Assembly: GCA_951813545.1 (NCBI GenBank)
Contig: OX638352.1
Coordinates: 4,542,835 to 4,606,834, forward strand
From: an uncultured Poribacteria bacterium
GTDB lineage: Bacteria > Poribacteria > WGA-4E > WGA-3G
Length of the DNA stretch: 64,000 bases
Reading direction: 5' to 3'
Part shown: in pieces, positions 60,914-64,000 of the stretch
How positions within the stretch are numbered: position 1 is the stretch's first letter
Layout of the letters: each line of letters starts with the position of its first letter
Translations under genes and position numbers: made by a program
The notes under the pieces: model-generated
What the model was told of the DNA's origin: nothing
The model's database searches: none
The model's input: only the letters and a program-made list of their open reading frames with translations

Positions 60914-62707
60914 CTATTGCTTCTCACGCAAACGGGCTTCTAATGCCGCCAATTCATCGGATAACGCTTCTGGTAGCGTTTCCTCAAAGCGTGCGTAGTG
61001 TTCTCGAATGGATTCAATTTCGTTGAGCCATTCTTCGACATCAACGTCCAAGAGTTCTTCCATCTGTTCATCTGTTACATCCAATCCACTGGTATCAATT
61101 GCACCGGATGGTGGTAGATAACCGATAGGCGTTTCGACTGCCTCTCCCTTTCCAGAAACGCGTTCCACGATCCACTTCAACACACGACTATTTTCACCGA
61201 AGCCGGGCCAGAGCCATCCGCCATCGACATCCTTACGGAACCAGTTGACGTAGAAGATTTTCGGAAGTTTGCTGGCATCGGTGTTTTCACCCATCTCCAA
61301 CCAATGTGCAAAGTAGTCACCCATGTTATAACCGCAAAATGGGAGCATCGCCATCGGGTCGCGTCGTAGTTCACCGACTGTGCCAGCAGCGGCTGCGGTG
61401 CGTTCAGAGGAAGCGATGGATCCGATAAAGGTGCCGTGTTGCCAATCAAAGGCTTCAAACACGAGAGGGACAGTAGTCGCGCGTCGTCCACCGAAGAGGA
61501 TCGCCGAAATCGGCACGCCATTTGGGTTCTCCCAATTCGGATCGATAATCGGGCATTGCGCCGCGGGGGTTGTGTACCGAGCATTCGGGTGTGCTGCAGT
61601 CTTTTCGTCACCCGGGTGCCACTCTTCACCGAGCCAACTTGTAAGCGTTTCGGGAGGTTCTTCGCTCTTCTCTTCCCACCAGACATCGGTATCCTCTGTG
61701 AGGGCGGCGTTCGTGAAGATTGAGTTTGATGCAAGCGTGTGCATGGCGTTCGGGTTGGTGTCCATTGACGTACCGGGTGCTACACCGAAAAAGCCCGCTT
61801 CTGGGTTAATCGCGTAGAGCCGTCCGTCTTCACCGAACTTCATCCAGGCAATGTCGTCGCCGATAGTCTCTGCTTTCCAACCGGGTATTGTTGGCGTGAG
61901 CATTGCAAGGTTCGTCTTACCACAAGCACTCGGAAACGCTGCTGCGATATAGGTTTTTTCACCTTCGGGACTGGTTAAGCCCAAAATGAGCATGTGTTCT
62001 GCCATCCATCCATCATTCTTTGCCATTATAGAGGCGATGCGGAGGGCATAGCATTTTTTGCCGAGCAGGGCGTTCCCACCATAGCCACTACCGTAGGACC
62101 AGATGGAACGTTCCTCGGGAAAATGAACGATATATTTATTATCCGCATTGCATGGCCAGACAACGTCATCTTGTCCGGGGTCGAGTGGCATTCCGACGGA
62201 GTGCAAACACGGCACAAAATCACCTTCTTCACCTAAAATATCTAACACTGCGCTACCCATGCGTGTCATGATCCGCATGTTAACGACGACGTACGGGGAA
62301 TCGCTGATTTCGACACCGATATGTGAAATAGGTGAACCGAGGGGTCCCATGCTGAACGGCACAACGTACATCGTCCTGCCTTTCATGCAACCCTTGAAAA
62401 GCCCTTTGAGCGTCGCTTTCATCTCATCTGGATCGTGCCAATTGTTTGTTGGTCCTGCTTCAAGCGGTGTTTTCGCGCAGATGAACGTTCTGTCTTCAAC
62501 GCGTGCGACATCAGCAGGGCTGGAACGCGCCAGATAACTGCCCGGGCGTTTCTCTGGATCTAATCGGACGAAAGTCCCTTTTTGGACTAATTCTTCACAG
62601 AGTCGATCGTTTTCTTCTTGAGAACCGTCACACCAGTAAATAGAATCGGGTTGGCAGAGCTCGGCTGCTTCTTTGACCCAATTCTGTAATTTCTTGTTTT
62701 CCGTCAT
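60914..62707 (-). CDS. pckG: Phosphoenolpyruvate carboxykinase (GTP)
   Basis: 597 residues, normal length for the GTP-dependent enzyme. Converts oxaloacetate and GTP to PEP, GDP and CO2 in gluconeogenesis. Signatures: substrate-binding YVVPFSMGPLGSPISHIG, P-loop (kinase-1a) FPSACGKTNLAML, metal site GDDIAWMKFGEDGRLYAINP, and the C-terminal FDWQHGTFIGSIASSE. GTGGAGG precedes the ATG by 6 bases. Confidence 0.98.
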   Translation of the reverse strand: MTENKKLQNWVKEAAELCQPDSIYWCDGSQEENDRLCEELVQKGTFVRLDPEKRPGSYLARSSPADVARVEDRTFICAKTPLEAGPTNNWHDPDEMKATLKGLFKGCMKGRTMYVVPFSMGPLGSPISHIGVEISDSPYVVVNMRIMTRMGSAVLDILGEEGDFVPCLHSVGMPLDPGQDDVVWPCNADNKYIVHFPEERSIWSYGSGYGGNALLGKKCYALRIASIMAKNDGWMAEHMLILGLTSPEGEKTYIAAAFPSACGKTNLAMLTPTIPGWKAETIGDDIAWMKFGEDGRLYAINPEAGFFGVAPGTSMDTNPNAMHTLASNSIFTNAALTEDTDVWWEEKSEEPPETLTSWLGEEWHPGDEKTAAHPNARYTTPAAQCPIIDPNWENPNGVPISAILFGGRRATTVPLVFEAFDWQHGTFIGSIASSERTAAAAGTVGELRRDPMAMLPFCGYNMGDYFAHWLEMGENTDASKLPKIFYVNWFRKDVDGGWLWPGFGENSRVLKWIVERVSGKGEAVETPIGYLPPSGAIDTSGLDVTDEQMEELLDVDVEEWLNEIESIREHYARFEETLPEALSDELAALEARLREKQ

Positions 62708-63147
62708 TTAAACCTCCACTTGTTAGTTAAATTAACGTGAGTTTGAAAAAAGTAACGTGAGTTGGAAACCGGCTACATTCTCAGACGACGGCGCTGGATT
62801 GTTGGGTTTCGCTCTGCCTATTTCCATGAATATGTCCTTGAAAAGCACGTTTTTTGGATGAACTGAAGGGTTCTTGATCTTTCCGCGCTCTACCCAACCT
62901 ACGGGACCCTTTAATTTTTATTATCAAACTCACGTTTAAATTACGTTTGTTACTGCTCGTATATATTTTATAACATATTTCTTCACTTGGCAAATTTTAA
63001 AAGAGTAGGGTAATTTGTGGTAGATTTTAGAATTGCTAATACACCATGGTTTTCGGTTTTTTATTTGTCTTAGGCGCGAAGTCGCTCCTATAGAAAAAGG
63101 AGTCGGGACTTGGAAATCCTTCCTACAGGGGAGTTATAAGAAGAAGG
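62708..63147. other. Intergenic region with short repeats, no gene seen
   Basis: AACGTGAGTTTG / AACGTGAGTTGG direct repeats at about 62733 and 62755 and a further AAACTCACGTTTAAATTACG near 62930. GTTGGGTTTCGCTCTGCC and CGCTCTACCCAACCTACGGG (about 62800 and 62885) form a pair of arms related to the element near 54,930-54,980. AGGCGCGAAGTCGCTCC lies near 63070. No convincing coding frame. Confidence 0.5.
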
Positions 63148-64000
63148 CTAAAACGCCGCGCCTAAGTTAACATGGATTTTCCCTCGCAGTGGGGAATCTC
63201 CTGCGGCGAGTCCGTAATTGATGCGTAAGATGCCGCCTCTGGATTCAAGTCTCGCCCCAAATCCGTAGCCGACTCGGAGTTTGTCGAAGACAGATGGGGT
63301 TTCAATCAGGGTGACAGCACCTAAATCTGTGAAGACGAAAATTTGCGAATCGGGTCCGACGAGGAATCGGTATTCAAGGTTCGCGTGTACACGCCGCGGT
63401 CCAGAGAACCAATCTTCATCATATCCGCGTAACGTGGTCGCGCCGCCAAGGTAGAAAAGTTCGGTTGGTGGAATGTTGACACCCCACGCCGCTGCGCCGT
63501 GGAGTTCAACGGCAATCGTCTGTTTCCGCCATGTTGGGAAATATTGCTGCAGGGAGAGCCATGCTTTCCGAAGACGAAAATCGCTCCGCGACACTTCAAA
63601 GGCGATGCTGTCCCGTCGTCCACGTGTTGGGTTCAGGAAGTAGTCGCGGGTATCCCGTGTCAGCCGGAGGGTGAGGCTATACTTCGTTCCACTATACGCA
63701 TCTGTTTGGATTGATGTAATGGGACTTGGATCGGAAAAGAGCGGCGTTTGGGTGTTGAGTGGGGGAATTGTTGTCGGAGGTAGACTGGCAGAAGTTGGTA
63801 CGTTAATCTGTTTATATCCTAACGTCATGGTTCCTTCAAAGACGCGTCCGAAGTTCGTCGTCGCGCTCACATTTCCCGATCGTTCTTCGGAGACTGTTTC
63901 AGTGGTAAGTTGTTCTCTGTTTGAACGCTGCTGTTTGAGTTGTCCATACTCTATGCCGATTGTTAAAGGTTTACCGAACATCCACGGCTCTGCGTAACCG
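63148..64000 (-). CDS. Omp85-family outer-membrane protein (BamA/TamA-like), C-terminal part
   Basis: The gene continues past the right edge; the frame is open to base 64000 (GYAEPWMFGKPL at the boundary), so the ATG at 63981 is not the start. The visible ~284 residues are barrel strands with the conserved lid-loop motif GGATTLRGYDEDWFSGPRR and YFLNPTRGRRDSIAFEVSR, and a C-terminal GKIHVNLGAAF with terminal Phe. This is the surface-antigen (D15) domain that assembles or translocates outer-membrane proteins. Whether it is BamA itself cannot be told without the POTRA part. Confidence 0.9.
   Translation of the reverse strand, partial: GYAEPWMFGKPLTIGIEYGQLKQQRSNREQLTTETVSEERSGNVSATTNFGRVFEGTMTLGYKQINVPTSASLPPTTIPPLNTQTPLFSDPSPITSIQTDAYSGTKYSLTLRLTRDTRDYFLNPTRGRRDSIAFEVSRSDFRLRKAWLSLQQYFPTWRKQTIAVELHGAAAWGVNIPPTELFYLGGATTLRGYDEDWFSGPRRVHANLEYRFLVGPDSQIFVFTDLGAVTLIETPSVFDKLRVGYGFGARLESRGGILRINYGLAAGDSPLRGKIHVNLGAAF

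Overview
The window is 64 kb of a Gram-negative, probably marine bacterial chromosome (outer-membrane barrels, an Omp85 protein, lipoproteins, GC near 45-50%). The gene mix fits Candidatus Poribacteria or a relative: phytanoyl-CoA dioxygenase-like oxygenases, an ECF sigma factor fused to a beta-propeller, Uma2 and Rpn nucleases, and many dispersed intergenic palindromes. That placement is inference; there is no rRNA or other decisive marker here. I saw no tRNA, rRNA or CRISPR array.

Layout. 1-1.9 kb: an incomplete minus-strand gene and a complete IS with 18-bp inverted repeats and a 9-bp target duplication. 1.9-3.9 kb: UbiA-type prenyltransferase and a beta-helix lipoprotein. 4.0-8.3 kb: the conserved ffh-rpsP-khpA-trmD-rplS-rnhB block behind a consensus sigma-70 promoter, without rimM. 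8.3-14 kb: two copies of a small palindromic element, a lipoprotein, a 57-codon gene, a membrane-anchored ECF sigma/Asp-box propeller fusion and a TolB-like propeller; yraN follows, separated from rnhB by this insert. 14.5-21.3 kb: catabolic genes (amidohydrolase, PhyH oxygenase, D-threonine aldolase-like enzyme, Gfo/Idh/MocA dehydrogenase, MFS carrier) plus ubiX. 21.5-28.6 kb: ion and osmotic functions (CorA, a cation-chloride cotransporter homologue, MscS) around three secreted proteins of unknown role.

28.6-37.5 kb is an expanded phosphate uptake locus on the minus strand: pstS, pstC, an 11-copy 111-bp tandem array, pstA, a voltage-gated K+ channel gene, pstB, pstB, a second pstA-like permease, a third pstB, phoU. 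The three PstB ATPases have lost different catalytic motifs in a complementary pattern, which suggests an asymmetric heterodimeric ATPase. 37.7-49.8 kb: M32 carboxypeptidase, a lipoprotein, a beta-helix protein, nucleoside hydrolase, DUF481-like barrel, exported acylphosphatase fusion, MobA-like transferase, Uma2 protein, MoxR ATPase, a MalG-type permease with a large insertion, Rieske protein and a thioredoxin-fold protein without its cysteines. 50.5-56.2 kb: an ABC permease/ATPase/outer-membrane barrel operon, a second PhyH oxygenase and a fatty acid desaturase.

56.3-59.7 kb is the oddest stretch: four consecutive minus-strand genes (zinc protease, HEPN/AbiU2-like, T5orf172/GIY-YIG-like, antitoxin-like) each contain exactly one in-frame stop codon (TAG, TGA, TAG, TGA) and no frameshift, next to an intact Rpn nuclease. 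This may be a decaying defence-type cassette or a recoded one. The window ends with GTP-dependent PEP carboxykinase and the C-terminal part of an Omp85 protein.
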